Positions 17,734-28,000 of a stretch of 64,000 nt of DNA are shown in pieces; positions within the stretch are counted from its first letter, which is position 1, and every line of letters starts with the position of its first letter. This stretch comes from Saccharopolyspora elongata (GTDB lineage Bacteria > Actinomycetota > Actinomycetes > Mycobacteriales > Pseudonocardiaceae). Location: NCBI RefSeq assembly GCF_004348985.1, contig NZ_SMKW01000006.1, forward strand, positions 124,001 to 188,000. Direction: 5' to 3'. A model generated the notes under the pieces. It made no database searches. It was not told the origin of the DNA and saw nothing but the letters and a program-made list of their open reading frames with translations. A program made the position numbers and the translations under genes.

Positions 17734-19296
17734 TCAGCCCCGTTGCAGGAACGGCGCGAGCAGACCCGGGACCGCCTCTTCCGCCAGCCGCAGCCCCGTC
17801 TCGGTGCTCACGTCCGGCACCTCGTAGACGCTGTTCCCGGCCGCTGTCGTCGCGCCGATGGTCAACAGGTCCGAGCGCCGCTGGAACACGGTCCTCCTGA
17901 TGCGCCAGCCGATGATCCCCTCTCGCTGCAGCGCGACGGTGCGGCGAATCCCGGTGCCGGAGCGGGCGATCAGGTAGCGATCGGTGATCGCGTGACCGAG
18001 GTTGCGGTAGGCGTCCAGCGCGAAACCGATCGCCACCGCGACCGCGACCACCCCCACGGCCACGGTCGCCGCGACCGGCAACCAGCCGATCACCGCCGCC
18101 GCCACGGCCGCCGCGATGAACGGGACGGCCGAAACGAGCGCCCAGGTGATGCGCCGCCGCAGCGCGGCGCGCGGGTGCCGGTGCAGTTCGCCGCCGAAGG
18201 GCGTTTCCCTTTCCCGCAGGACCTCGGCGGCCACCCGGTGCGTCTCCGCGCGGGGAGCCGGCGGCAGCAGCGTCTTGTTGTCCGGCTGGTGTTCTTCCTG
18301 CTTCTGGTTCAGCCCGGTGGCCACGGCGTGCAGCCGCGCACCGCGGGCCCAGCGCAGCAGCAGCGGCTCCGCCAGCTCGACGCCGCGCAGGCGGCGTTCC
18401 TCCAGCGAGACCGACCGCGTGGTGAGCAGCCCGCGCTTCACCCGCAGCGTGTCGCCCCGTTCCCGGGTCAGCCGGAAGCCCCACCACATCTCCACGGACA
18501 GCGCGATGGCGCCGAGCACGCCGACGACCAGGGCGATGGCGGCCCCGACCCCGATGACCAGCCACAGCGACGTCGCCTGCACGGCCTGCCCGAGGCTTTC
18601 GAAGACGCCGAACGACTTCAGCAGGTCCTTGAACGACCCGATGCCCGAGGCGATCGCGCCCCAGACGATCAGCATGAACGACAGGGTCAGCGCGGAGAAG
18701 CGGAACCACGTTGGGTTGAGGCGGGCGAGCGTGGCCTCGCCGACCTCGGTGCTCGCCGTGGTGCTGCCGCCTCCGGTGCTCGCCGCGATGCTCGGCATGG
18801 TGACCGGCTCGCGGTAAGCCACGGTGTCCGAAGTGGACGAACTGCCGAAGAGCAGTTCCTGGCGCAGGGATTCGGCGTGGTGGCGCGAGATCGCGTCGAG
18901 CTTGAGCTCGCTGGCGTCGCTGGCCTGACCGCCGGTGCCCACCTTCACCGTGGTGATGCCGAACAGCCGGCGGCCCGGGTCCGCCGTGAGGTCGACGCTG
19001 CGGATCCGCTCACGCGGGATCCAGCGGTGGTTCCGGGTCAGGACGCCGTGGCGCAGCTCGAAGCGCTCGTCGGTGATCCGGTACCAGGTGAGCCACCACT
19101 CCGCCGCGCTGAACCCGGCGATCAGCACCGCGCCGCCGATCCAGATCAGCGCGGTGACCAGCAGGGTCGTGGGCTCGGCGTCCGACAGGAACATGATCCC
19201 CGCGGTCGGCACCAGCGGCGCCAGCACCAGGACCGCGGCGGCCGCGACGGTCTTCGGGTCCAGGCGCCGCCACTGCCCGTCGATGACGCTGCTCAT
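17734..19296 (-). CDS. Membrane protein with repeated bacterial PH (bPH2/YdbT-like) domains
   Basis: 520-residue membrane protein with three bPH2 units, each following a hydrophobic pair. Visible blocks are WYRITDERFELRHGVLTRNHRWIPRERIRSVDL, GFRLTRERGDTLRVKRGLLTTRSVSLEERRLRGVEL and DRYLIARSGTGIRRTVALQREGIIGW. This is the architecture of YdbT/YdbS-type proteins, whose role is not established. ATG 19296 overlaps the stop of the upstream PH-domain gene, so the two are coupled and likely form a complex. Confidence 0.87.
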   Translation of the reverse strand: MSSVIDGQWRRLDPKTVAAAAVLVLAPLVPTAGIMFLSDAEPTTLLVTALIWIGGAVLIAGFSAAEWWLTWYRITDERFELRHGVLTRNHRWIPRERIRSVDLTADPGRRLFGITTVKVGTGGQASDASELKLDAISRHHAESLRQELLFGSSSTSDTVAYREPVTMPSIAASTGGGSTTASTEVGEATLARLNPTWFRFSALTLSFMLIVWGAIASGIGSFKDLLKSFGVFESLGQAVQATSLWLVIGVGAAIALVVGVLGAIALSVEMWWGFRLTRERGDTLRVKRGLLTTRSVSLEERRLRGVELAEPLLLRWARGARLHAVATGLNQKQEEHQPDNKTLLPPAPRAETHRVAAEVLRERETPFGGELHRHPRAALRRRITWALVSAVPFIAAAVAAAVIGWLPVAATVAVGVVAVAVAIGFALDAYRNLGHAITDRYLIARSGTGIRRTVALQREGIIGWRIRRTVFQRRSDLLTIGATTAAGNSVYEVPDVSTETGLRLAEEAVPGLLAPFLQRG

Positions 19297-19808
19297 GTGG
19301 CATCTCCCGGGGTGGCCTGCGTGGTGGCCGTCAGGTGCTCGACGAGCGAAGCGGCGACGTCCCGGTCGAGGCCGGCGATCGTCAGCGGGCCGGCGGCGGA
19401 CGCCGTGGTGACCGTGACGCTGGACAGCTTGAACAGCTGCTGCAGCGGGCCCCGCACGGTGTCCACCGTCTGGATCCGGGACATCGGCGCGATGCGCCAT
19501 TCCTGGCTCAGCCAGCCCTCGGCCGTGTAGACGGCGTCCTCGGTGGTTTCCCAGCGGTGCACGCGGTACCGCCATTGCGGCATCACCAGCACGTAGGGCA
19601 CGCCGAGCACGGCGACCACGACGAGCGAGAGCAGCAGCCAGAACCGCGCGGGCGGGATGAACACCGCCGTGACCGCCAGCGCGATCAGCAGCGGGGCGAC
19701 GAGAACCAGGGCCTGCGTCGCCCACCAGCCGATGGCGCGGCGCTCGACCCGGTTGCGCGGTGGCCGGAGCCGGAGCCCGGCGGAGTTCGTGTTCGTTCGG
19801 GCGGCCAC
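19293..19808 (-). CDS. Bacterial PH-domain membrane protein (YdbS-like)
   Basis: 171-residue protein with two membrane segments (about 25-70), then a bPH2 domain: YRVHRWETTEDAVYTAEGWLSQEWRIAPMSRIQTVDTVRGPLQQLFKLSSVTV. The GTG at 19808 follows GAGGGGCC. It precedes the larger three-unit protein with a 4-base overlap, matching the YdbS-YdbT arrangement known from Bacillus. Confidence 0.87.
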   Translation of the reverse strand: MAARTNTNSAGLRLRPPRNRVERRAIGWWATQALVLVAPLLIALAVTAVFIPPARFWLLLSLVVVAVLGVPYVLVMPQWRYRVHRWETTEDAVYTAEGWLSQEWRIAPMSRIQTVDTVRGPLQQLFKLSSVTVTTASAAGPLTIAGLDRDVAASLVEHLTATTQATPGDAT

Positions 19809-19933
19809 TGTCGGCCCCTCTCTGTTTCGCCTTGCTGTGGCCATTCTCGCAGCGTGCATCCCCGCGGCCGGACGGTTCCCGGTTTCCCGGCGCGCCGGGG
19901 CCGGGCCGGGGGACCGGTTCGGTGTCGGCCGGT

Positions 19934-21406
19934 TCACAGCGACTTGACCTCCGGCCAGATCTCCGTCCACGCGGCGAGTTTCCCGGTGCAGAGCCAGATC
20001 GGGATCTGGCCGCCGCCCACCTGGCGGACGTCGGAGAACCGCGTCCGCAGCGCGGTCGGGTCGCCGACCAGGAGCACGGTTTCGATCTGCTCGGTCGGCG
20101 GCGGGAAGTAGCCGTAGCCGCGGTGCGGGCTGTAGACCTCGGGCAATTCGTGTTGCGCCCTACCGACTTCGACCATCGAGGCCACGACGTAGCTGTCGGC
20201 GAGGATCGCGGTGCGCTGCTGCTGCTCCGGCGGCAGCGCGGCATACGCGGCCGCCGAGTCGCGGGCCAGCGAATCCGCCGCCGGCACCCCGAACATCGAG
20301 CTCATGGCCGTGGACGCGAACAGCATGTAGCCCGCCGCCGCGGCCGACAGCGCGAAGGCCGGCCAAGCCGTCCAGCCGAACCGGGTACGCCGGGATTCCC
20401 GGCGGCGCTGGAAGGCGACGGCTCCCGCGGCCAGCGACACGCCGTAGAGGCCGATCAGGTAGTACGGACGCGCGGCGGTCGCGACGAAGAACACGTACAG
20501 CAGCACGGTGGTGACGGCGAAGAACCGGTACGACCGCAGCTCGGGAGAGCGCATGAGCCGCCACAGGCCGACGAGGAACAGCGCAACACCGGCGACACCG
20601 GCGTAGAGCACGAGGCTCACGGCGGTACCGCTGCGGCCACCGGAGAGCATCGGCGACTCGGCCGCGACGATCGCGCCCATCTGGAGCTGCGGCCAGCCGT
20701 TGAACGCCTGCCAGAGCACCGTCGGCAGGGCGATCAGCGCCGCGATGCCGACGCCGCCCCAGAACATCGGGCGGCGCAGGATGTCCCGCGGGCCGACCAG
20801 GAGCACGCTGACCAGCAGGGCCACGCACAGGATCGCGACCTGGAACTTCATCTGCATGTTGATGCCGAGCAGCACGCCGAACAGCAGCAGCAGTCGATCG
20901 TCCGGGCGACCCAGGTCGCGCAGCCGGACCCAGCGCACCAAGCACCACGTGAGCGCGAGCCACAACAGCGGTTCGAAGGTGTAGGGCGTGACCCAGTGCC
21001 CGACCAGCGCGGTCCACAGCCCGGTGGCCCCGGCCGCGCCGGCCAGCGCCTGGGCCCGCCGGTCGCCGCCGAACTCGCGGGCGAGCAGCGCGGTCAGCAC
21101 GACGATCGCGGCGGTCGCGAGCACCGCGGGCAGCCGCAGCACCGGCATCATCCCCGGGGCGAGCCAGTCCATCGCCGCCGCGATCAGCGGCGCCAGCGGA
21201 GGCTGGTCGACGTAGCCCCAGTCCGGGTGGTACTTCCCGGCCGCGAGCATGTAGGCCTCGTCGATCCAGAATCCGCCGAACGAGCTGAAGGCCAGGTGGG
21301 CGGCGGCGACGAGGCCGGCGATGGTGAACACCGGGCCCTTCGCCAGCGGTGGCAGCTCGGCGCGGGTCGGCGGTGGTTGTTGCGGGCTGAGCAGCTGGGC
21401 GCTCAT
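19934..21406 (-). CDS. Glycosyltransferase family 39-type membrane protein
   Basis: 490-residue polytopic protein with roughly ten membrane segments. The first extracytoplasmic loop holds the acidic FWIDEAYMLAAGKYHPDWGYVDQPPLAPLIA, characteristic of the GT39/PMT-2 (ArnT-like) superfamily that transfers sugars from polyprenyl phosphates outside the membrane. Donor and acceptor are unknown. The C-terminal 130 residues form a soluble domain. It is divergent from the histidine kinase at 21603. Confidence 0.85.
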   Translation of the reverse strand: MSAQLLSPQQPPPTRAELPPLAKGPVFTIAGLVAAAHLAFSSFGGFWIDEAYMLAAGKYHPDWGYVDQPPLAPLIAAAMDWLAPGMMPVLRLPAVLATAAIVVLTALLAREFGGDRRAQALAGAAGATGLWTALVGHWVTPYTFEPLLWLALTWCLVRWVRLRDLGRPDDRLLLLFGVLLGINMQMKFQVAILCVALLVSVLLVGPRDILRRPMFWGGVGIAALIALPTVLWQAFNGWPQLQMGAIVAAESPMLSGGRSGTAVSLVLYAGVAGVALFLVGLWRLMRSPELRSYRFFAVTTVLLYVFFVATAARPYYLIGLYGVSLAAGAVAFQRRRESRRTRFGWTAWPAFALSAAAAGYMLFASTAMSSMFGVPAADSLARDSAAAYAALPPEQQQRTAILADSYVVASMVEVGRAQHELPEVYSPHRGYGYFPPPTEQIETVLLVGDPTALRTRFSDVRQVGGGQIPIWLCTGKLAAWTEIWPEVKSL

Positions 21407-21602
21407 CGACTTCCCCCAGGTCTCGACTGGACTGTGCCTCCATTGAAACCGGGTTGATCATCTTGCCGACACTGCGCTTCGTAGCGGTTCGGGCGACCGA
21501 AAGTTGCGGCTCCGGGAGGCCGGTGCAACTTTCGTCTACGCCTGCCCGTCGCGAGTGGGTTCTTCGCCGGTTCCGAACATCCGGTTAACTACCGTGTTCC
21601 AC

Positions 21603-22865
21603 GTGAAGCGCCCGTTGTGGCGGCTGTTGTGGAACTCCAAGCGGGAGGCCGCGTTCGACGTGTGCCTCGTGATCGGGTTGCACCTGCTCGGCCGCGTTCT
21701 CGAAGCCCTCTACCCGTCGGAGACGCCGCCCGAGGTGTACGACTGGATCGGCGGGCTGTGGGTGAACAACCTGCTGATGACCCTGCTGGACATCACGTTG
21801 CTGGCCCGGCGGCGTTTCCCGGTGGCCATCATGGCCGTGACCACGGTGCTCTCGTTCGCGCAGGTGCTGCTGATCGAGTTCGGCCCCGGCCCGCTGCTGG
21901 CGATCAACCAGCACGACGACCCGTGGGTCCCGGGCCTGACACCGTGGGTCGTCTACGCCGTCGCGGCCTACACCGAGGGCCGCACCAGGCGGTTCCTCGC
22001 CTGGGACATGGTCGCCATCGTCACCGTGATCGCGATCCGGCCGTGGGATCCGAACTTCCGGGACCTCTTGGTCGTCTCGGTGTTGTGGACGATCTTCCCG
22101 GCCGTCCTGGGGCTCTACATCGGCGCGCGTCGCCGGCTGGTGAAGGCGTTGCGGGAACGCGTCGAGCGGGCCGAGTACGAGCAGGAGCTGCTCGCCGAGC
22201 AGGCCCGGGCGGACGAGCGGACGCGGCTGGCCACCGAGATGCACGACGTGGTCACGCACCGGGTCAGCCTCATGGTGCTGCAGGCCGGCGCGCTGGGGGT
22301 GGCGGCCAAGGACCCGGAGATCAGGCAGGCCGCCGAGGAGCTGCGCACCAGCGGCTGCGAAGCGCTAGAGGAGCTGCGGGATCTCGTCGGCGTGCTGCGG
22401 CGCGGCTCCGTCGAGGACGAGGGCCTGCCCGCCTCGGCCCCGCCGACCGAGGTGCCGGACCTGTCGGAGCTGATCGGGCGGTCCGAGGCGGTCGGGGTGC
22501 CCGTCGAGTTCACTGTGGACGGTGATCCGACGATGGTCTCGTCGGCGGTCGGCCGGACCGCCTACCGCGTGGTGCAGGAGGCGCTGACGAACGTCCACAA
22601 GCACGCGTTCGGCTCGCGGGTGAGCGTGCACGTGATCTACAGCGACGACCGGCTGCGGCTGGTCATCCGCAACACCGAGCCGCCGGTCCGCGCCGCGGCG
22701 GACCTGGCGGGCAGCGGCTCGGGATCAGGCCTGCTCGGGTTGCAGCAGCGGGTGGAGCTGGTCGGCGGGACGTTCCACGCCCGGGCCGGCGGCGACGGTG
22801 GCTTCGAGGTGGATGTGATACTCCCTGCGTACGTGCCCACGGGGGAGGCGGTCGGCGATGAGTGA
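21603..22865 (+). CDS. NarL-type sensor histidine kinase
   Basis: 420-residue membrane histidine kinase with about five hydrophobic segments in residues 15-175, then a HisKA_3 dimerisation domain with the phospho-acceptor in ATEMHDVVTHRVSLM (His 214). The HATPase domain contains VVQEALTNVHKHA and GSGLLGLQQRVELVGG. The start is a GTG at 21603; a GTG at 21594 is also in frame. Its last 8 bases overlap the response regulator. The signal is unknown. Confidence 0.9.
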   Translation: MKRPLWRLLWNSKREAAFDVCLVIGLHLLGRVLEALYPSETPPEVYDWIGGLWVNNLLMTLLDITLLARRRFPVAIMAVTTVLSFAQVLLIEFGPGPLLAINQHDDPWVPGLTPWVVYAVAAYTEGRTRRFLAWDMVAIVTVIAIRPWDPNFRDLLVVSVLWTIFPAVLGLYIGARRRLVKALRERVERAEYEQELLAEQARADERTRLATEMHDVVTHRVSLMVLQAGALGVAAKDPEIRQAAEELRTSGCEALEELRDLVGVLRRGSVEDEGLPASAPPTEVPDLSELIGRSEAVGVPVEFTVDGDPTMVSSAVGRTAYRVVQEALTNVHKHAFGSRVSVHVIYSDDRLRLVIRNTEPPVRAAADLAGSGSGSGLLGLQQRVELVGGTFHARAGGDGGFEVDVILPAYVPTGEAVGDE

Positions 22866-23517
22866 TCCGATCCGGGTCGTCGTGGTGGACGACGAGCCGA
22901 TGGTCTGCGCGCACCTGCGCACCATCCTCGGTTCGGCCGAGGACATCGAGGTCGTCGACGACGCGCAGGACGGCGCGGCAGCCGTCGAGTGCGTGGTGCG
23001 GCACCGGCCGCACGTGGTGCTGATGGACCTGCGGATGCCGGGCGTGGACGGGCTGACCGGGATCGAGCGGATCTGCAAGCTGCCCGATCCGCCCGCCGTG
23101 GTGGCGCTGACGACCTTCGACGCCGACAAGTACGTGCTGCGCGCGCTGCGGGCCGGGGCGGCGGGATTCCTGGTCAAGTCGACGCCGCCGGAGGACCTGA
23201 TCGGCCTGGTGCGGGTCGCCGCCGACGGGCACACCGTGCTCTCCCAGGAGGCGAAGAAGCGGCTGCTCGCGGCGTCGGGCGAGGAGCAGAGCAGCCGGCA
23301 GCGGGCGGTGGAGCTGGTGCGCGACCTGACCGATCGCGAGATCGAGGTGCTCACCTGCCTGGGGCAGGGGCTGTCCAACGCGCAGATCGCCGAGCGGCTG
23401 TTCCTGTCGGAGGCGACGGTGAAGAGCTACGTGTCGCGGATGCTGGTGAAGCTGTCCTGCGCGAACCGGCTCCAGGCCGGGCTGCTCGCCTACGACGCGG
23501 GCCTGGTGCCGAGGTAG
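22858..23517 (+). CDS. LuxR/NarL-family response regulator
   Basis: 219-residue response regulator. The receiver domain has the acidic pair in VVDDEP, the phospho-acceptor Asp 57 in VLMDLRMPG and the Lys in LVKSTPP. The C-terminal LuxR HTH is LTDREIEVLTCLGQGLSNAQIAERLFLSEATVKSYVSRMLVKL. It is co-transcribed with the kinase by an 8-base overlap. Targets are not evident from the neighbours. Confidence 0.94.
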   Translation: MSDPIRVVVVDDEPMVCAHLRTILGSAEDIEVVDDAQDGAAAVECVVRHRPHVVLMDLRMPGVDGLTGIERICKLPDPPAVVALTTFDADKYVLRALRAGAAGFLVKSTPPEDLIGLVRVAADGHTVLSQEAKKRLLAASGEEQSSRQRAVELVRDLTDREIEVLTCLGQGLSNAQIAERLFLSEATVKSYVSRMLVKLSCANRLQAGLLAYDAGLVPR

Positions 23518-24134
23518 GCCGTCCGAGGTGGTTGGGGGCGTTACGCCGACAGGTTTAACGATCAACCGATCGGGCTCCCCCGATTGGCTCTGGAATATTC
23601 CATCGGAAAAAAGGTAAACCAGACGTGGCACGTTCCGATCGAGGCGGTCGGGGCCTCGGAGCGAGCCAGCCGTCGGTTCGGGGATCGACGGCGACACCGG
23701 TCGGAGGGGTCCGGCCGAGGTTGGGGTGTCCCCGGTGCAAATCGGGGTGCACCGGGGACATTTCCATGCGCGCCAGGACGATTCGTGCTCCCGGCGCCGG
23801 AAATGCCGAGTCTTGCGAGGAATTCGCGAACCGTTCGCCTGTCGGCTGATGGGCGTTCGCGCTAGCCGGCCTGCGGTGCGTGCCGAATCCGCCCTGATGG
23901 CAACGAAAAGTAGCCAAGCCGGTTGACGAGCACCGCCCCTTGATGTAGGACGATTGGTTTCCGATTGTGGAAAGTGGTTGCGCGGACTGGTTAAAACGGC
24001 AAATACGGAGGCTTTCCCGGTACGGGGGGCGCCGATATCGTTCCGATCAAGTTCGTCGCTGTGCGTAACGGTTCGGCGGAAGGCAGGCCGCCGAGGCGAA
24101 TTCGCCAGCGACCATCGGGACAAGGAGTGCAACC
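23518..24134. other. 617-base intergenic region with two palindromes
   Basis: No convincing gene. It contains the perfect palindrome TGGAATATTCCA (23591-23602) and a perfect 13-base inverted repeat, TGTCCCCGGTGCA (23727-23739) with 23748-23760 around an 8-base loop. The hairpin may terminate the two-component operon or belong to a leader or small RNA. The last 200 bases are relatively AT-rich and probably hold the protease promoter. Confidence 0.6.
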
Positions 24135-24923
24135 ATGGTCGATGCCCCACGTCGCCTGGCCCGGCTCGCCGGAGTCGCCGCGATCGCCGTCGCCGGTCTG
24201 ACGACGGCTTCCGTCGCGCAAGCCCAGCCGTCGGACGTCAGCCCGTTCATCGTCGGCGGCGAAGACGCCAACATCGCCGACCACCCGTTCACCGTCGCGC
24301 TGGTGACCCCGGACGGTCAGCAGTTCTGCGGCGGCTCGCTGGTCGCCCCGGACAAGGTCCTCACCGCCGCGCACTGCACCGTCGGCTCGCAGCCGACGGA
24401 CATCAACGTGGTCAGCGGCCGCACCGTGATCAGCTCGGACGAGGGCACCGTCTCGAAGGTGACCAACGTCTGGGTGCACCCCGAGTACCAGGACGCCGCG
24501 CAGGGCTTCGACGTCTCGGTCCTCACCCTCGAGGCCCCGGTGCAGGAGGCGCCGATCGAGCTGGCCACGGCCGACGACCCGGGCTACGCGCCGGACAGCC
24601 AGGCGACGATCCTGGGCTGGGGCAACACCACCGAGGGCGGCCAGCAGGCCGACAACCTGCAGAAGGCCACCGTGCCGGTCGTCTCCGACGAGACCTGCAG
24701 CGGCGCGTACGGCGAGTACAACAAGGACGCCATGGTGTGCGCCGGCGTGCCGGAAGGCGGCGTGGACACCTGCCAGGGCGACTCGGGCGGCCCGATGGTC
24801 GTGGACAACAAGCTGATCGGCGTCACGTCGTGGGGCGAGGGCTGCGCCCGCCCGGGCAAGCCGGGCGTGTACGCCCGCGTCGGTGCCTACCACGACGACA
24901 TCGCGGCGCAGATCGGTTCCTGA
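24135..24923 (+). CDS. Secreted trypsin-like serine protease (S1 family)
   Basis: 262-residue secreted protease. An N-terminal signal peptide ends near AQA (residues 1-30), a short propeptide follows, and mature enzyme would begin at IVGGEDA (39). The catalytic triad is His 80 (LTAAHC), Asp 126 (FDVSVLTL) and Ser 217 (GDSGGP). Asp 211, six residues before the serine, predicts cleavage after Lys or Arg as in trypsin. Six cysteines fit three disulfides. It resembles Streptomyces and Saccharopolyspora extracellular trypsins. Confidence 0.94.
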   Translation: MVDAPRRLARLAGVAAIAVAGLTTASVAQAQPSDVSPFIVGGEDANIADHPFTVALVTPDGQQFCGGSLVAPDKVLTAAHCTVGSQPTDINVVSGRTVISSDEGTVSKVTNVWVHPEYQDAAQGFDVSVLTLEAPVQEAPIELATADDPGYAPDSQATILGWGNTTEGGQQADNLQKATVPVVSDETCSGAYGEYNKDAMVCAGVPEGGVDTCQGDSGGPMVVDNKLIGVTSWGEGCARPGKPGVYARVGAYHDDIAAQIGS

Positions 24924-24933
24924 CCCCGATCCC

Positions 24934-25019
24934 GTGAGCGGTGACGGCCGCCCTCGAGGCCCGTCACCCCTCACGACCAGCAGTGGACGAGCCGTGGGCG
25001 GTGCGCCGCCCACGGCTCG
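24934..25019. terminator. Two hairpin terminators between protease and ileS
   Basis: A first hairpin pairs GTGACGG with CCGTCAC (within 24934-24974). A second is a perfect 14-base stem, CGAGCCGTGGGCGG (24988-25001) with 25006-25019 and a TGCG loop. The second ends one base before the ileS stop codon. They serve the two convergent genes. Confidence 0.8.
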
Positions 25020-28000
25020 CTACTCGGGATCGGCCTTGCGCAGCCAGACCGACAGGCCGAGCTCGGCGTCGGAGTGCTCGGCGAAATCCCCGGCGGGAGC
25101 GGGGGTTTCGCCGATTTCGACGGCCAGCACTGCGGCGGCGATCTCCCCGGCATGGGCCTGCAGCGCCTCGCGCAGCTCGCCGGTCGCCCGCCAGCGCAAC
25201 GCGATCCGGTCGGTGATGTCGAGCCCGTCCCGCTTGCGGCAGTCCTGCACGAAGCGGATCGCCTCGCGGGCCAGCCCCGCGCGCCTGAGCTCCGGCGTGA
25301 TCGCGGTGTCCAGCGCGATGGTCACCTCGCGCTGCGATTCCACCACCCAGCCGGTGCGCGGCACCTCGCTGATGATCACGTCGTCGCCGGTGACCGGTTC
25401 GGCCTGCCCCTCGACCTCGATCGTCGCCCGGCCCGTCGCGCGCAGCTCCCGGGCCAGCTCGCCCGGATCGGCGGCGCCGACGGCCGCCGCGGCCTGCTGC
25501 GTGCGGTTGCCGAACCGCCTGCCCAGGGCGCGGAAGTTCGGCTTCACCGACACGTCCAGCACCTCACCGGCGCCGCCGAGCGGCTCGATGTGCCGCACGT
25601 TGAGCTCGTCGGCCAGGTCGGCGAGCAGCTCCGCCGGCAGCGCGGCGCTGACCAGCGCGCGGCCCAGCGGCTGGCGCACCTTGATGCCGCTGCTCTTGCG
25701 CGCCGCGCGGCCCGCCTCGGCCAGCCGGCGCTCGACGTCCACTTCGGACAGCAGGACGTCGTCGACCAGCGCGGGATCCGGTTCCGGCCAGGTGGCGAGG
25801 TGCACCGATTCCGGCGCGCCCGGCCGGCCCGGGCGGACGACGTCCTGCCACACCTGCTCGGTGATGAACGGCACGAACGGCGCGAGCAGCCTGGTCAGCA
25901 CGTCCAGGCAGTCGTACAGGGTGCGCAGGGCGTTGCGGTCGCCGTCCCAGAAGCGCTGCCGCGAGCGGCGGACGTACCAGTTCGACAGGTCATCGACGAA
26001 CTCCGCCAGCGCCCGCCCGGCGCCCGCGGTGTCGTAATCCTCCAGCCGCGCGTCGACCTCGTCGGCCAGCCGGTTGACCCGCGCGAGCACCCAGCGGTCC
26101 AGGGCCGGGCGCCCGGCTGGCGGATCGGCGTCCGCCGGGATCCAGTCGACGAGCGAGGCGTAGCGGCTGAAGAACGACGCGGTGTTCCAGTACGTCATGA
26201 GCACCTTGCGGACGATCTCCTGCAGCGGCCCGTGTCCCACCCGCCGCGCCGACCAGGGCGAACCCGTGCAGAGCATGAACCACCGCAGGGCGTCGGCGCC
26301 GTGCGCCTCCATCAGCGGCAGCGGTTCCAGCACGTTGCCGAGGTGTTTGCTCATCTTCCGGCCGTCCTCGGCCATGATATGCCCCAGGCACACGACGTTC
26401 TCGTACGCGGAGCGGTCGAACAGCAGCGTGCCGACCGCCATCAGGGTGTAGAACCAGCCGCGGGTCTGGTCGATCGCCTCGCAGATGTACTGCGCCGGAT
26501 AGGTCCTCGCCAGCTCCGCGACGCTGCCGGGCGCGTGCGGATAACCGAGCTGCGCGAAGGGCATCGAGCCCGAGTCGAACCACGCGTCGACGACCTCGGG
26601 AACCCGCGCCGCGGAGCGCCGGCAGGCCGGGCAGGGGAACTCGATCTCGTCCAGGTAGGGGCGGTGCGGGTCGAGGTCCGCGAAGTCCTGGCCGGTCAGC
26701 CCGCCGAGCTCGGCGCGGGAACCGATCGCCGTGACGTGACCCTCCGGGCACCGCCACAGCGGCAGCGGCGTGCCCCAGTAGCGGCTGCGCGACAGCGCCC
26801 AGTCGACGTTGTTGTCCAGCCAGTTCCCGTAGCGGCCGTGCTTGACGTTCGGCGGGAACCAGTTCGTGCGCTCGTTCTCCCGCTGCAGCGCTTCCCGGAT
26901 CGCCGTGGTGCGGATGTACCAGGCCAGCTGCGCGTAGTACATCAGCGGCGTGTGGCAGCGCCAGCAGTGCGGGTACGGGTGCTCGAAAGTGCTGTAGCGG
27001 AACAGCAGATCCCGGTGCTGGAGGTCTTCGACCAGCACCGCGTCGGCCTCCTTGAAGAACATCCCGCCGACCAGCGGGACCTCGGCGGCGAACCGGCCGT
27101 CGCCGCCGACCGGGTTCACCACCGGCAGGTCGTTCTCGCGGCAGACGGCCAGGTCGTCGGCGCCGAAGGCGGGCGCCTGGTGCACCAGGCCGGTGCCGTC
27201 CTCCGTGGACACGTACTCGGCGAGCACCACGCGGTGCGCGTCCGGGATGTCGACCAGGTCGAACGGCCGCCGGTACCGCAGCCCGGCCAGCTCGGTGCCC
27301 CGCAGCGTCGCGAGCACCTCGCCGTCCGCGCCCAGCACCGCCTCGACCAGCGGCGCGGCCACCACGAAGGTGCCGCGCACGGTGCGCACCACCTGGTAGT
27401 CGACCTCCGGGTGCACCGCGACCGCGGTGTTGGACACCAGCGTCCACGGCGTGGTCGTCCAGATCAGCAGGTCGGCGTTCCGGTGCCCGGCGACCGGGCC
27501 GTCGACCGGGAACCGCACGTAGGCCGAGGGGTCGTGCACGTTCTCGTAGCCCTGCGCCACCTCGTGGTCGGACAGCGTCGTCTCGTCGCGCGGGCAGTAC
27601 GGCGCCACCCGGTAGTCCTCGACCAGCAGCCCCGCGTCGAAGATCTGCTTCAGCGCCCACCACGCGCTGTCCACGTAGCCCGGCGACATCGTCCAGTAGG
27701 CCTCGGACAGGTCGATCCAGTAGCCCATCCGCCGCGTCACGGCCTCGAACTCGCCGACGTAGCGCTGCACCGACTCCCGGCAGCGGGCGTTGAACTCGGC
27801 GATGCCGATGCGCTCGATGTCCCGCTTGCCGCTGATGCCGAGCTCCTTCTCGACGGCCAGCTCCACCGGCAGCCCGTGGCAGTCCCAGCCCGCGCGGCGC
27901 GGCACGGAGCAGCCCTTCATCGTCTTGAACCGCGGGAAGACGTCCTTGAACGCCCGCGCCTCGACGTGGTGCGTGCCGGGCGTCCCGTTCGCCGTCGGCG

